Of a stretch of 64,000 bases of DNA, positions 36,670 to 45,958 are shown piece after piece; the first letter of the stretch is position 1, and each line of letters starts with the position of its first letter. The DNA lies in NCBI RefSeq assembly GCF_000016505.1, contig NC_009706.1, positions 2,418,001 to 2,482,000 of the forward strand, given 5' to 3'. The translations under genes were made by a program, and so were the position numbers. Under the pieces are notes generated by a model that saw only the letters and a list, made by a program, of their open reading frames with translations, searched no databases and was not told the origin of the DNA. The DNA comes from Clostridium kluyveri DSM 555 (GTDB lineage: Bacteria; Bacillota; Clostridia; Clostridiales; Clostridiaceae).

Positions 36670-39600
36670 TTAATACTTTAAATTCAATAATTTTTTATAA
36701 ACACTGGAGTTTTCATTCCTACAAAAGCAAATAGCATACTGGATAATCTCTTGTACACATGACTTAGGAATACTAATTGAATTTTCCCTGCTGTAATTTA
36801 AAAAACATGTCAATTGATTGTATATCACTTCAGCAATTTTAATTCCAATAGGATTTTTATGGTTAATATCCCTAATCATATCAGAGAAACCTTTCAACTT
36901 TTCCCTGGAAACATCAATTTGTATCCAGTTTGCAGGGAAATTCATAAATATGCTATTATACGTAATACCATTATCATCTCTATCATAGTTAAATTCATTA
37001 TGAAATAATGCATCTAAAGATGTCTGCTCTACCCGAATTCCCGCATTTAATATTACTTCACCATAATTATAATCCATATTATCCAAGTTAGCTTTTATTA
37101 ATAATCCATATTCATATTTATTAATAAAATTTTCTGAAAGTACTTCCTCCTTCCAATGGATATTTAACACCTCTCCATTTTCTTTAAAGGGAATAAAAAA
37201 CTGAAAAGCTTCAACTGTACTATTTTTTCTAATATAATGAGCCGGTATTTCAATGAGTTCTTCTTTTCCTTCATCTCTATAGCTTATAATAATATCGTAT
37301 TTAACATCTAACATAACTTTTTTTATATAATCTATTATAGTATCTACATGCATTTCCTTATTTAAATATAATTTTATTTCCGTACCAACATCTATATTTT
37401 CCTCGCCTTCAATAAAAAAGCATCCATCGTAATTAGGTATATAAAGTTTTAAGCCTTCAGTGCCGTTGAAAAAGTATTTGGTTCTTACTTCTATTTCCCT
37501 GCATACCATAAATGAAGACAAAAAACCTATTCCAAAATTACTAATAGGTTCATAACTGATATTTAAACTCCTATACTCATCACCTGAATAGTAGCTTCTG
37601 CCAATATTGGTAAAATACCTTTCAATTTTATATCTGTCCATGCCTGTTCCATTGTCTTTAATTTTAAAATATAGTCCAGCATTTTTATCTTTTCCAAATT
37701 CAATACGAATTGATTTCATAAAATCAATTTCCTCTTTAGCTTCTCTAACCGCTGTGGCATCTATGGAATTTTGAATTAATTCTCTTGCAAATACCTCTTT
37801 TGAAGAATATATATTGTCTCCTGTTAACAAAGGCAGCAGAGTTGGTATATAGGCCTCAAAATTACAACTATCAAGTGTATTCTTAAAATTATTCTTATCT
37901 ATTTTAGGAATTAAATAATACATTTTAAATCCTATTGATTTAAAACAATGTTGAAACTTATCTAGTATTAAATCAAATTCTTTAACAAATAAAACGGCAA
38001 TTTTATATACTGTAGCCTCATTGCACAAAAACTTTACATAGGCACTTCTTCTATCAGCATTGGATTCAATAGTTATTCTTGGCGCAGGAACATTTGCATG
38101 AAACTTATTTTCTTCCATTTTAATATTTACCTTATATTTAATATTTTCGTTATAAAAGTCATCTGCATATTCTGTGAATACCAAATACAAATCTGAAAAA
38201 AATATACCAATCATACTAAAGGCTAAATACTGTTTAGTAATTTTATTCATATTTTCATTTAACAATTGATTACACTTATCCGCTAAACTTTTTAAACTTT
38301 TTATTTTAAACAAAGAGTGAAAATCTTCATCACTGATATTAAAATGGGGACATGATAAAAAATTATCGAATATTTCTTTCAATATTGATGATGCATACTC
38401 TAAATATTGTGTATCCTTTTCTATAATACTTTTATAGTTTAATGTTCTACAACTAACAGAATATAATAAAAACAGAATATTCCTATAATCCCTATCCAAA
38501 TATTTATAAACATCACAAAATCCAGTTATTGATTCACTGATCCAGTTGATTATTTCCCCACAAGTTTTATAAATTTTAAATAGTTTTTCAAGAGATGTCA
38601 TATATAACATATACGCATCATAATTTGTAAATTTTAATATCTCTAAAAGTTTAACCACTCTACCTGAAATATTCTTCGAAGGAATCTGCTTTTTAGAAAT
38701 AGGCTCTAGTGATTCTCCATTGTAAATAAATTTATGTTGAATTAATTTGATATCCTCTCTTTGCTTATAAAAATCAATTATGCTAAAGGTATGCCTATCC
38801 TTTCTATCTGTACCAACAGACCCCCCTGCAAACACATCAATAATACTTTCTGTTGTTTCATAATAATCATCTGTAATAAATGGACGCTCTAAATCAAAAT
38901 GTTTGTGTCCATGTAAAACAGTTTTTACATTCATATATTTTAAATGTTGAATGAAAGCAGTATAATTTCTAACCAGACTTGAATCTCCATACTTTTGTGC
39001 TACTTCCGGGAAAAGATAAAAATGATGATGAAGCATGGCAACTATATTGTATCCATTTAATTTTCTAATCTGTCTCTCAATATCTGATATCTGTGCCATA
39101 GATACTTTTCCATAATCATCATATTCGTTTGCCACTTCACCTTCCAACAACTCAATTAACTGTTTTTTATCAATTCCCTGCTTTTTTAATGTTTCTGATT
39201 TAATATTTTTATCTATCATATTCAGATATGTTTTGTCAAAAATTTTCTTCTTCTCAATCTGACAGGAATTAAATCCAATAAAAACTATTTTTTCTTCATA
39301 ATAGGGCCTTAACACTGAATAATTTTTTGTATTATAATATCCTGGTATATTAATATAAAATCCTTTCAGGAAACCATTATATTTACTCCATCTTAATTCA
39401 TAATCATCTACTCTAATTAGATCATGATTACCCGGTATAAATATAAAATCATCTTTTGTTAATTTATATTCATCTTGATTGAGATTGATTTGTTCTAACA
39501 AAATATTAAAAAAAATTACAGCTTCACTAATTAATTTTTCATTAATCTGTACTTGCCCATCAAAAATATCCCCTGTTACAACTACACTTCTAACAGTACA

Positions 39601-39711
39601 TAATCCATTATGGGTTATGTCATAAACAATTTTATATGCTATTTCTTCAGATTTGATATAGGTTTTTCCTATGTGAATATCTGATAAATGCAACACTCTA
39701 AAAGCTGACAT
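36670..39711 (-). CDS. Calcineurin-like phosphoesterase fused to HSP90-type (GHKL) ATPase
   Basis: 1013 residues. The N-terminal metallophosphoesterase (about 1-330) has the complete metal set: DIHIG at 11-15, GDIFDG at 47-52, GNHD at 94-97, LHHH at 227-230 and GHKH at 268-271. A helical middle region (about 350-620) matches nothing I know. The GHKL/HSP90-like ATPase starts near 630: ELIQNSIDA at 644-652 with the Mg-binding Asn, DNGTGM at 686-691 and GIGFLSS at 727-733. The C-terminal ~280 residues resemble the HSP90 middle-domain region. No signal peptide. The gene stands alone, flanked by a terminator-like region and an intergenic repeat. The function is unknown. A nucleotide- or nucleic-acid-cleaving effector controlled by an ATP-driven clamp, for example in defence, is a speculation from architecture. 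Confidence 0.88.
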   Translation of the reverse strand: MSAFRVLHLSDIHIGKTYIKSEEIAYKIVYDITHNGLCTVRSVVVTGDIFDGQVQINEKLISEAVIFFNILLEQINLNQDEYKLTKDDFIFIPGNHDLIRVDDYELRWSKYNGFLKGFYINIPGYYNTKNYSVLRPYYEEKIVFIGFNSCQIEKKKIFDKTYLNMIDKNIKSETLKKQGIDKKQLIELLEGEVANEYDDYGKVSMAQISDIERQIRKLNGYNIVAMLHHHFYLFPEVAQKYGDSSLVRNYTAFIQHLKYMNVKTVLHGHKHFDLERPFITDDYYETTESIIDVFAGGSVGTDRKDRHTFSIIDFYKQREDIKLIQHKFIYNGESLEPISKKQIPSKNISGRVVKLLEILKFTNYDAYMLYMTSLEKLFKIYKTCGEIINWISESITGFCDVYKYLDRDYRNILFLLYSVSCRTLNYKSIIEKDTQYLEYASSILKEIFDNFLSCPHFNISDEDFHSLFKIKSLKSLADKCNQLLNENMNKITKQYLAFSMIGIFFSDLYLVFTEYADDFYNENIKYKVNIKMEENKFHANVPAPRITIESNADRRSAYVKFLCNEATVYKIAVLFVKEFDLILDKFQHCFKSIGFKMYYLIPKIDKNNFKNTLDSCNFEAYIPTLLPLLTGDNIYSSKEVFARELIQNSIDATAVREAKEEIDFMKSIRIEFGKDKNAGLYFKIKDNGTGMDRYKIERYFTNIGRSYYSGDEYRSLNISYEPISNFGIGFLSSFMVCREIEVRTKYFFNGTEGLKLYIPNYDGCFFIEGEENIDVGTEIKLYLNKEMHVDTIIDYIKKVMLDVKYDIIISYRDEGKEELIEIPAHYIRKNSTVEAFQFFIPFKENGEVLNIHWKEEVLSENFINKYEYGLLIKANLDNMDYNYGEVILNAGIRVEQTSLDALFHNEFNYDRDDNGITYNSIFMNFPANWIQIDVSREKLKGFSDMIRDINHKNPIGIKIAEVIYNQLTCFLNYSRENSISIPKSCVQEIIQYAICFCRNENSSVYKKLLNLKY

Positions 39712-39730
39712 TTTAATCTTTCCTCCCCAT

Positions 39731-39900
39731 CAAGTGATTCAGAGGTTCAGGTAAACTTTGCTATAGAGAAATACTCATCTCTATCTGAACCTTAGAAGAA
39801 CTTATCCAGGGGCGTAACAGTGCTTATCCTCCACTTTGAAGAGATGGGGTATTAGCTAATTGCCGCCTTCGGATAAATTACGACAAATGACCTGTAGTCA
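39731..39900 (+). repeat. Intergenic structured repeat, copy 3 (long form)
   Basis: AAGTGATTCAGAGGTTCAG lead and hairpin (GGTTCAG at 39744 / CTGAACC at 39785), followed by about 100 bases that also occur at 45.6 kb: CTTATCC, GGGGCG, GCTTATCC, CCACTTTGAAGAG, TTAGCTAATT, CGCC and GGATAA. TTATCC (39802-39807) can pair with GGATAA (39871-39876), and inside it GGCG with CGCC. The pairing is retained in the other long copy by different bases, suggesting a structured RNA. Confidence 0.6.
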
Positions 39901-39967
39901 ATTTATTTAGGATTGGTATTTATAATGTAAATGTAGCATAGGCATATTCTATTTAAAGCATAATAAT

Positions 39968-40005
39968 GTAAAATAGACGTTAAAATATTTTAACATCTAT
40001 TTTAC
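39968..40005 (-). terminator. Hairpin directly behind the RND pump gene
   Basis: Inverted repeat of two 19-base arms with one mismatch, starting four bases after the RND stop codon. It is AT-rich and moderately T-rich after the stem; probably the operon terminator. Confidence 0.55.
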
Positions 40006-40008
40006 ACT

Positions 40009-43000
40009 TTAAATTTCTAGATTCTTGTTTACTAATCTCTGTTTTATTTTGGCAGTAATTAAGGAATATACTACTGGAACAACTATAAATGTTAGAAAAG
40101 TAGCTGTTAAAAGACCAAACATTATAGTTACAGACATTGGACCAAATAATGCACTTTTTGAAAATGCTAGTGGTATAAGTCCTGTAATAGTTGCTGTTGA
40201 ACTTAATATGATTGGTCTAAATCTTTGGCTTACAGCCTGAAGACAAGCTTCATCTATAGAAAGTCCTTCATCTCTTCCATCATGTATATATTCTATAAGC
40301 AATATTGCATTTCTTATAACTACTCCGATAAGACTTATTATCCCCATTACAGCCGTCAGTGACAGAGGCATTTTAAATATTAAAAGTCCTATTGTCACTC
40401 CTATCAACGATAATGGAAGAGAACACATTATTACAAGTGGCTGTATAAAGGATTTAAATTGAATAAACAAAAGTACATAAATTATCAATATAGTGAATAC
40501 TCCTGCTATGGCAAGACTGGTAAAATTCTTTTGTATCTGATACTTTTCTCCGTCATAAATAACTTTTACATCATTTAAATCCATTTTATCGATTTTTTTA
40601 CTTAATGTATTTTCTACATCTACCGAATTATATCCTGTCTTTATGTCACTATATACTGTTATTGTCTTATCCTTTTCATAATGCTTTATCTGATCCAGTT
40701 CAGGGCTTAAAGCCACCTCTGCCACCTGTGACAACATTACTTTATTATTGGTAATACTTGATTTAACCTGCAAGTTTTCAAGCTCCTTTACAGATGAAAT
40801 ATTGCTCTTAACCAAAATGTCATATTCACTGCCATTTTTTCTATATACGGAACTACTGTAGCCGCTTAAGGCAATGTTCATCTGCTGGAGTATATCGGAT
40901 TTTAACAGTCCAAGTTGTGATGCTTTAGTATCATCTATATTCACTTCATATTCATAAGTCTTTTTTGCAGCATCATCTCTTACATTTAGGGTTCCTGGTA
41001 TACTCTTTAACTGCTGCTGTATTTTATTTGAAGCAGCATAAATTTTATCCAGGTCATCTCCTGTAAGTCTCAACCTTATTGGCGCTCCTGTTGGTTCAGC
41101 CTGCTCCAAAAGTTTTACCGTAGCTGTACCCTCATAAATTTTACTATCTAACAAACTTTGTATATGTTCAGCTAGTTCCTGTCTTGTTTCAAATTTTTCA
41201 GTCTTATCTATATTTATCCTTACCATAATTTGCGCTGTATCCTTTGAGAGTGCCACTGTGGGCAAGGTAATATAAAATTTCGGCATACCACCACCTATGG
41301 CTGAAGTATATCCTGTGACCTCCTTTTGTGCTTTTAATATATCCTCTACATGTTTTACCAAATTGGCTGTACTATTTATGTCATCAACTTTTTCATTTGA
41401 AACATCTATGTAAACTATATTTTTGTCCACATAAGGAAAAAACTGCATTCCAAGGGTTTTTATTATACACATAGATACTACAAATACCCCTATGGCTGCC
41501 ATAACAACGGTCTTTTTATGTGAAAATCCATAAGTTAAAAGCCTGTGAAACATTCTACGAACTTTACTTTCCCTGTTCACCTTTTTACTTTTCTTAAAGA
41601 CTAAAGAAGACATAGCAGGAGTTACAAATAACGCCGATAGGTAAGAACAAGTTACACATATCATTACCACTTGAGGCAACGATTTTAAAAATTCTCCCAC
41701 TGCCCCAGGTATTGTGAGTAGTGGAGCAAAAGCTCCTACAATAATCAATGTTGAGGTAAACACAGGTACAAATAATCTTTTTATACCATGCAAGGCAGCC
41801 TTATCCCCTGTCATACCCTGATCTATTCCTACCTGTATAACGTCTCCTATTACAACAGCATCATCTACCAGTATTCCAAGAGCTATAATAAGTGCTGTAG
41901 TAGACATCTGCTCCACTTTAATTCCAAGCACATTCATTACCACAAAAGACATTGCTATAGATATAGGAATAACTGCAGATACTACTAAAGAATTTCTAAG
42001 CCCCATTCCTATGAGAATTGTTATAATTACGAGAATAACACCCTCTCTGAGATTTTTCATGAAAAATGAAACTGAATCACTTACATCTTCAGGTTGAAAT
42101 GTAACTTCATCTATGGTTAAATCCTTTGGCAGCTGCTTTTTTATCTCATCTAGTTTTTTCTTTACATCATCACCTATAAGTACTATATTCTTATTATTCT
42201 CAAAATACCCTGCCAATAGCACTGCACCAGTTCCATTATCAGTAAATTTCAATTCAGAATCATCATCATAATCCATATATACTTTTGCTATATCTTTAAT
42301 TTTCATAGTTTCTCCAGTAGTGCTTGAAACTCCTACAATAGTATTTTCTATATCCTGCAGTGAAGTAAACGTACCTGGTGTATTAACCTTTATTTTTCCC
42401 GTACTTAGGTCTAAAGATCCCGAGGGAATATCTATATTTTGTGCTTTTAATACACTGCATACATCTTCAATGGAAATAGAATATTTATTTATTTTACTCC
42501 AGTCCACTTCTACCTTTACCTGTTTATCCTGCTTTCCATCTACATCAAATCTTGAAATACCACTTATATCACTTAATTGCTTTTTTATGTCCTCTGCATA
42601 ATTTCCAAGCTGTTCATAAGAATAGTTTTTACCAGATACACTTATAATCATGCCAGCTGTTTCTGTGAGGTTGGTATCTATTTTACTATCCTGGCATCCT
42701 TCTGGAAGATCAGACTTTAAATCTTTAATCTTGTCTCTCAAATCCCTCCAGGCTTTATCCTTATCCGCATTATTGTTTAAATATACAATAACTATAGAAG
42801 CACTATTTTTTGAATATGATTCTACATAATCATAACCATCTATCTCCTCAACCTTGTCTTCAATTTTCTTTGTAACCAATTTTTCTATATCACCTGGAGA
42901 ATCGCCAGGATATATTGTAGTAATCATGGCCGCTGGAGATGAAACATCTGGACTTTCTTGCTTAGGAGTTATATAGTAGCAGTAAAAACCACCTATAATG

Positions 43001-43062
43001 ATTACAGCTACTAAAAACAATACTATTTTTTTATTTTTTATGGCAGCTTTAATTAATCCCAT
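40009..43062 (-). CDS. RND family efflux transporter permease (AcrB/MexB-like)
   Basis: 1017 residues, near the usual length. It has one N-terminal helix followed by a large periplasmic-type domain (YPGDSPGDIEKLVTKKIED), a helix bundle (about 335-480), a second porter domain and a second bundle (about 850-1000). A charged helix four is seen (ALGILVDDAVVIGDV, with the paired Asp residues). It is a proton-driven exporter. In a Firmicute it works without an outer membrane, with the lipoprotein adaptor encoded just upstream. The divergent TetR gene probably represses it. Confidence 0.93.
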   Translation of the reverse strand: MGLIKAAIKNKKIVLFLVAVIIIGGFYCYYITPKQESPDVSSPAAMITTIYPGDSPGDIEKLVTKKIEDKVEEIDGYDYVESYSKNSASIVIVYLNNNADKDKAWRDLRDKIKDLKSDLPEGCQDSKIDTNLTETAGMIISVSGKNYSYEQLGNYAEDIKKQLSDISGISRFDVDGKQDKQVKVEVDWSKINKYSISIEDVCSVLKAQNIDIPSGSLDLSTGKIKVNTPGTFTSLQDIENTIVGVSSTTGETMKIKDIAKVYMDYDDDSELKFTDNGTGAVLLAGYFENNKNIVLIGDDVKKKLDEIKKQLPKDLTIDEVTFQPEDVSDSVSFFMKNLREGVILVIITILIGMGLRNSLVVSAVIPISIAMSFVVMNVLGIKVEQMSTTALIIALGILVDDAVVIGDVIQVGIDQGMTGDKAALHGIKRLFVPVFTSTLIIVGAFAPLLTIPGAVGEFLKSLPQVVMICVTCSYLSALFVTPAMSSLVFKKSKKVNRESKVRRMFHRLLTYGFSHKKTVVMAAIGVFVVSMCIIKTLGMQFFPYVDKNIVYIDVSNEKVDDINSTANLVKHVEDILKAQKEVTGYTSAIGGGMPKFYITLPTVALSKDTAQIMVRINIDKTEKFETRQELAEHIQSLLDSKIYEGTATVKLLEQAEPTGAPIRLRLTGDDLDKIYAASNKIQQQLKSIPGTLNVRDDAAKKTYEYEVNIDDTKASQLGLLKSDILQQMNIALSGYSSSVYRKNGSEYDILVKSNISSVKELENLQVKSSITNNKVMLSQVAEVALSPELDQIKHYEKDKTITVYSDIKTGYNSVDVENTLSKKIDKMDLNDVKVIYDGEKYQIQKNFTSLAIAGVFTILIIYVLLFIQFKSFIQPLVIMCSLPLSLIGVTIGLLIFKMPLSLTAVMGIISLIGVVIRNAILLIEYIHDGRDEGLSIDEACLQAVSQRFRPIILSSTATITGLIPLAFSKSALFGPMSVTIMFGLLTATFLTFIVVPVVYSLITAKIKQRLVNKNLEI

Positions 43063-43155
43063 AGTAGATTCCCCTTTACTTTACTGTAACTTTATAGCCA
43101 GCTTTTATATTTTTCATACCTTGAACAATAAGTTTATCTCCTAATTCTAAACCTT

Positions 43156-44289
43156 CTACTGAGACTTTATCTTCGTTTGTATTTCCCAGGTCACATTCTT
43201 TCTAATAGCATGTCCACTTTGTCCTACATAAACATAATCTTCTCCATCATTTAAAATACTACTAATGGGAATCCATATAGAATTTTTTGTTCCCACATTA
43301 ATGTACACTTTTACGTCTTCTCCTATATAAAACTTACTATTATCTATTGGGTTTAGCAGCTTAATTTGAGTACTGTATGTACCTGATGTTTCATCTGCCA
43401 TTTGAACTATATTTATGATTTCTCCATTTACTGTAGTATTATCTATCTTTACCTGAGCTTTTGTACCAATAGTTACCTTCTTCACATCCTCCTCAGATAG
43501 TCCCACAGTAACAACCTGATTTTCACTTCTTAATAAAATAACAGGATTGCCAGCTGCCTGCATTTCACCTTCCCTGCAAAGTACATCTACTACATAACCA
43601 TCAATATCTGCAGTCAGTGAGGCATCTTGAACCAAGTTAACTTTTGAATCATAATCAGCTTTTGCTGTATTTAATTGTGCTAAAAGAGCTTGCTTATCTT
43701 CTTCTCTGGAGCCATTTTGAAGCTGCTGCAGGCTTTGTTTGGCGCTATTTAAAGCACTTTCACTGCTATCTAATTGAAGTTTAATATCATCAACCTGCTG
43801 CTTTGGAACTGCGCCGCTTTCATATAATTTCACATTTTTATTATATAAATCTCCATAATAGCTATAATTATCTTGGGCATTCTTTACTGCTATTTCAGCT
43901 TTATTTATATCTTCTGCTTGAGAACCATTTACTGCTTTATTATACTGTGCAGAAGCTGCATTCATCTGTGATTTGGAAGCTTCCATTGCAAAATTCAAAT
44001 CACTTTTATCAAGCTCTACTAGGTTATCTCCTTTTTTTACATGCTGTCCTTTATATACGTATATTTTTGAAATCTTAGCAGAACTTTTAAAAGAAAGCTT
44101 TCTCACTTCACTGCCTCCTGTTATTCCCTCATATTCTAAAGAAACAGGATAATTTTCATTTTTCATCTCCAAAATCTTTACAGGATAACTCTTGCTGCCA
44201 GTTTCTTTTGAATCATCGCCTTTACCGCATCCACTTAGTACAATTACAATCACAGACAAACATAAAAAGGACAAAAATATTTTTTCCAT
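43156..44289 (-). CDS. RND efflux adaptor lipoprotein, C-terminus altered by a frameshift
   Basis: 377 residues. A lipoprotein signal (VIVLSGCG, Cys21) is followed by lipoyl halves, a coiled-coil hairpin and a beta-barrel, as in HlyD/AcrA-type adaptors; ATG behind GGGGGGATAGC. Near 43188-43193 the reading frame leaves the expected path. After AIRKNVT the natural continuation (LGNTNEDKV...GYKVTVK, about 35 residues) lies in another frame and ends at 43076. A lost C in a CC(C)TGGG run would explain it. Either a real mutation or a sequence error; the intact gene would be 43076-44289 and meet the RND gene 13 bp later. Confidence 0.88.
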   Translation of the reverse strand: MEKIFLSFLCLSVIVIVLSGCGKGDDSKETGSKSYPVKILEMKNENYPVSLEYEGITGGSEVRKLSFKSSAKISKIYVYKGQHVKKGDNLVELDKSDLNFAMEASKSQMNAASAQYNKAVNGSQAEDINKAEIAVKNAQDNYSYYGDLYNKNVKLYESGAVPKQQVDDIKLQLDSSESALNSAKQSLQQLQNGSREEDKQALLAQLNTAKADYDSKVNLVQDASLTADIDGYVVDVLCREGEMQAAGNPVILLRSENQVVTVGLSEEDVKKVTIGTKAQVKIDNTTVNGEIINIVQMADETSGTYSTQIKLLNPIDNSKFYIGEDVKVYINVGTKNSIWIPISSILNDGEDYVYVGQSGHAIRKNVTWEIQTKIKSQ

Positions 44290-44312
44290 GCTATCCCCCC
44301 TAATCCAAATAA

Positions 44313-44426
44313 AACACTTGTACTTTTATAAACATGTGTTTATTATAGAACGTATGTAGTATAACTTCAATCATTAATCTATTACTGATTTGAAGGTTAT
44401 TCAACATATAATCAACAAGTGTTGTA
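44313..44426. promoter_or_regulatory. Divergent regulatory region with paired TetR-type half sites
   Basis: AACACTTGT at 44313-44321 and its exact reverse complement ACAAGTGTT at 44415-44423 lie about 100 bases apart, one near each divergent gene. A related ACATGTGTT occurs at 44332-44340. They may be operator half sites of the TetR protein. Confidence 0.4.
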
Positions 44427-44458
44427 TAAATATTGGAATATTTTTGGGGAGGTTTACC

Positions 44459-45016
44459 ATGGAAGAAAAGAAATTGGACAGACGTATAAGAAAAACTAAA
44501 CAAAGTCTGTTTGAGGCCCTAACAAAGCTCATGTCTAAGAAAAAAATTAATAATATTACAGTAAAGGAACTTACTGATTTAGCAGATGTCAATAGATCAA
44601 CTTTTTATCATTATTACAGAGATATATTTGATATGGTGGATAAAATAAGAACTGAATTGATTGATGATTTCAGCAAAACCTATGATAAATTTTCAAAAGA
44701 AGCCACCACCTATGATGATTTATTATCTTTTTTTATATATATTTTTGAGTTCGTTCAGATTAATGATGGAATATTTAAAATATTTCTTTGTGATGATATG
44801 GACTATACTTTTATAGAAAAACTTAAAGATGCTATAAAACACTGTGAAATTCCTCTAGATGATACATCCCCAGAATTAGAAACTCATTATTGTATGCCTT
44901 TCATCATATCAGGATGTATCGGGGTAATACAACAGTGGTTGAATGATGATATGAGTGCTTCTCCTAAATACATGGCATCAATTATTGTTAAAATGCTTAA
45001 AACACCCTTTACATGA
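44459..45016 (+). CDS. TetR family transcriptional regulator
   Basis: 185 residues from the ATG at 44459, behind GGGGAGGTTTACC; an upstream in-frame ATG has no binding site. The helix-turn-helix is at about 15-60 (ALTKLMSKKKINNITVKELTDLADVNRSTFYHYYRDIFDM) and a ligand-binding C-terminal domain of the DhaS/QacR-like type follows. It is divergent from the RND operon, so it is the probable repressor of that pump. Confidence 0.93.
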   Translation: MEEKKLDRRIRKTKQSLFEALTKLMSKKKINNITVKELTDLADVNRSTFYHYYRDIFDMVDKIRTELIDDFSKTYDKFSKEATTYDDLLSFFIYIFEFVQINDGIFKIFLCDDMDYTFIEKLKDAIKHCEIPLDDTSPELETHYCMPFIISGCIGVIQQWLNDDMSASPKYMASIIVKMLKTPFT

Positions 45017-45233
45017 AACAATCACTTTTTCATAACCAAATTTTATTTTTTGGCACTCAGCTTAACACTCAATAAATATTAGAGTATCCATCGAGTAAAA
45101 TACTCCACTTAAGTAAATACTACAAAGGAAAGTGATAATAGTCTTTGTATTTAAAAGTATAAGGTATCATATTTTCAAAAGCCTTTACTTTTTGTAATTT
45201 TTAAATTCACCAATTTTGTAGGAGGAATTTTTT

Positions 45234-45404
45234 ATGGATAACAATAAAAACAGAGTGAAAGACAGGCCAAAATCCAATGCTGAAAAAAGGAAAATGTGTT
45301 CTGAAGCAGGTGCCGAAATAGGTATTGAACAGGGCAAAAAAATAGGCTCTCATGCAAATGGGAAAAAATACACAAAAAGATCAAAATTATCTCATAATAA
45401 ATAA
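45234..45404 (+). CDS. Small basic protein, probable small acid-soluble spore protein type
   Basis: 56 residues, ATG behind AGGAGGAATTTTTT, a very strong site. The middle (SEAGAEIGIEQGKKIG, then HANGKKYTKRS) resembles the DNA-binding part of alpha/beta-type SASPs, where GxELG and RANGxxGGxxTKR are typical. It is shorter and more basic than the main SASPs. It is followed after 11 bases by a second small gene with its own binding site. Spore location is inferred. Confidence 0.65.
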   Translation: MDNNKNRVKDRPKSNAEKRKMCSEAGAEIGIEQGKKIGSHANGKKYTKRSKLSHNK

Positions 45405-45415
45405 GGAGTGATACT

Positions 45416-45562
45416 ATGGCTAAGAAAAATCCTTCTAGTAAAAGTCACAAAGTTGCACAATCTCCAACATCCACTAATTATACCAGGGATGTAAAAAATA
45501 AAGCAATTAAAGATAGTCCCTATGGAAAAGATGAACCCTCCACACGTACAAATTATAAATAA
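45416..45562 (+). CDS. Small hypothetical protein, probably spore-associated
   Basis: 48 residues, ATG behind AAGGAGTGATACT. Rich in Lys, Ser, Thr, Asn and free of membrane segments (MAKKNPSSKSHKV; ending STRTNYK). No family is recognised. Spacing of 11 bases to the previous small gene suggests one transcript, and the similar composition suggests a spore-core role. Confidence 0.55.
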   Translation: MAKKNPSSKSHKVAQSPTSTNYTRDVKNKAIKDSPYGKDEPSTRTNYK

Positions 45563-45618
45563 TAGATTTCTTAGATTTTCAAGGATTTTTGGGAATGTGA
45601 GTAAATTTTATTATTATG

Positions 45619-45781
45619 CTAAGTGATCCAAAGGTTCAGATGGAGTTTGAGCATAAGGAATATTTTCTCCAGCTGAACCACCTTACAAGAGCTTATCCAT
45701 GGGCGCGGCATTGCTTATCCACTACTTTGAAGAGTTTGGGAATGTTAGCTAATTAACCGCGTTCGGATAAGAAACACTGCA
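45619..45781 (+). repeat. Intergenic structured repeat, copy 4 (long form)
   Basis: Lead AAGTGATCCAAAGGTTCAGATGGAG, hairpin closed by CTCCAGCTGAACC, then AGAGCTTATCC, GGGCGCGG, GCTTATCC, ACTTTGAAGAG, TTAGCTAATT, CCGCG and GGATAAG. TTATCC pairs with GGATAA, and CGCGG with CCGCG, where copy 3 has GGCG with CGCC. No protein reading frame is conserved between the copies. Confidence 0.6.
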
Positions 45782-45894
45782 CTTAATAAATTTTGTACAA
45801 TCAATTTGTCCCTAAACTCAAAATAGATTATTATGTTCAATAAATCTAGTAAATTGTCTTTTAATTGTATACAAAAATTTTTTAAACAAATAAC

Positions 45895-45941
45895 TTGTAT
45901 TATGCATCTAAAAGATATATAATAAATACATCTTTTAGATG
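45895..45941 (+). promoter_or_regulatory. Promoter with palindromic operator of the PadR/MFS operon
   Basis: -35 TTGTAT (45895-45900), 17-base spacer, -10 TATAAT (45918-45923). Perfect 12-bp arms CATCTAAAAGAT (45905-45916) and ATCTTTTAGATG (45930-45941) enclose the -10. A good PadR autorepression site. Confidence 0.75.
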
Positions 45942-45958
45942 TACAGGAGAAGATTAAA

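Larger units (their letters stand above)
45563..45958. other. Intergenic stretch with structured repeat and PadR promoter
   Basis: Holds the long-form repeat (45619-45781) and the PadR promoter/operator (45895-45941). The bases between 45782 and 45890 show nothing I can name. Confidence 0.6.
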
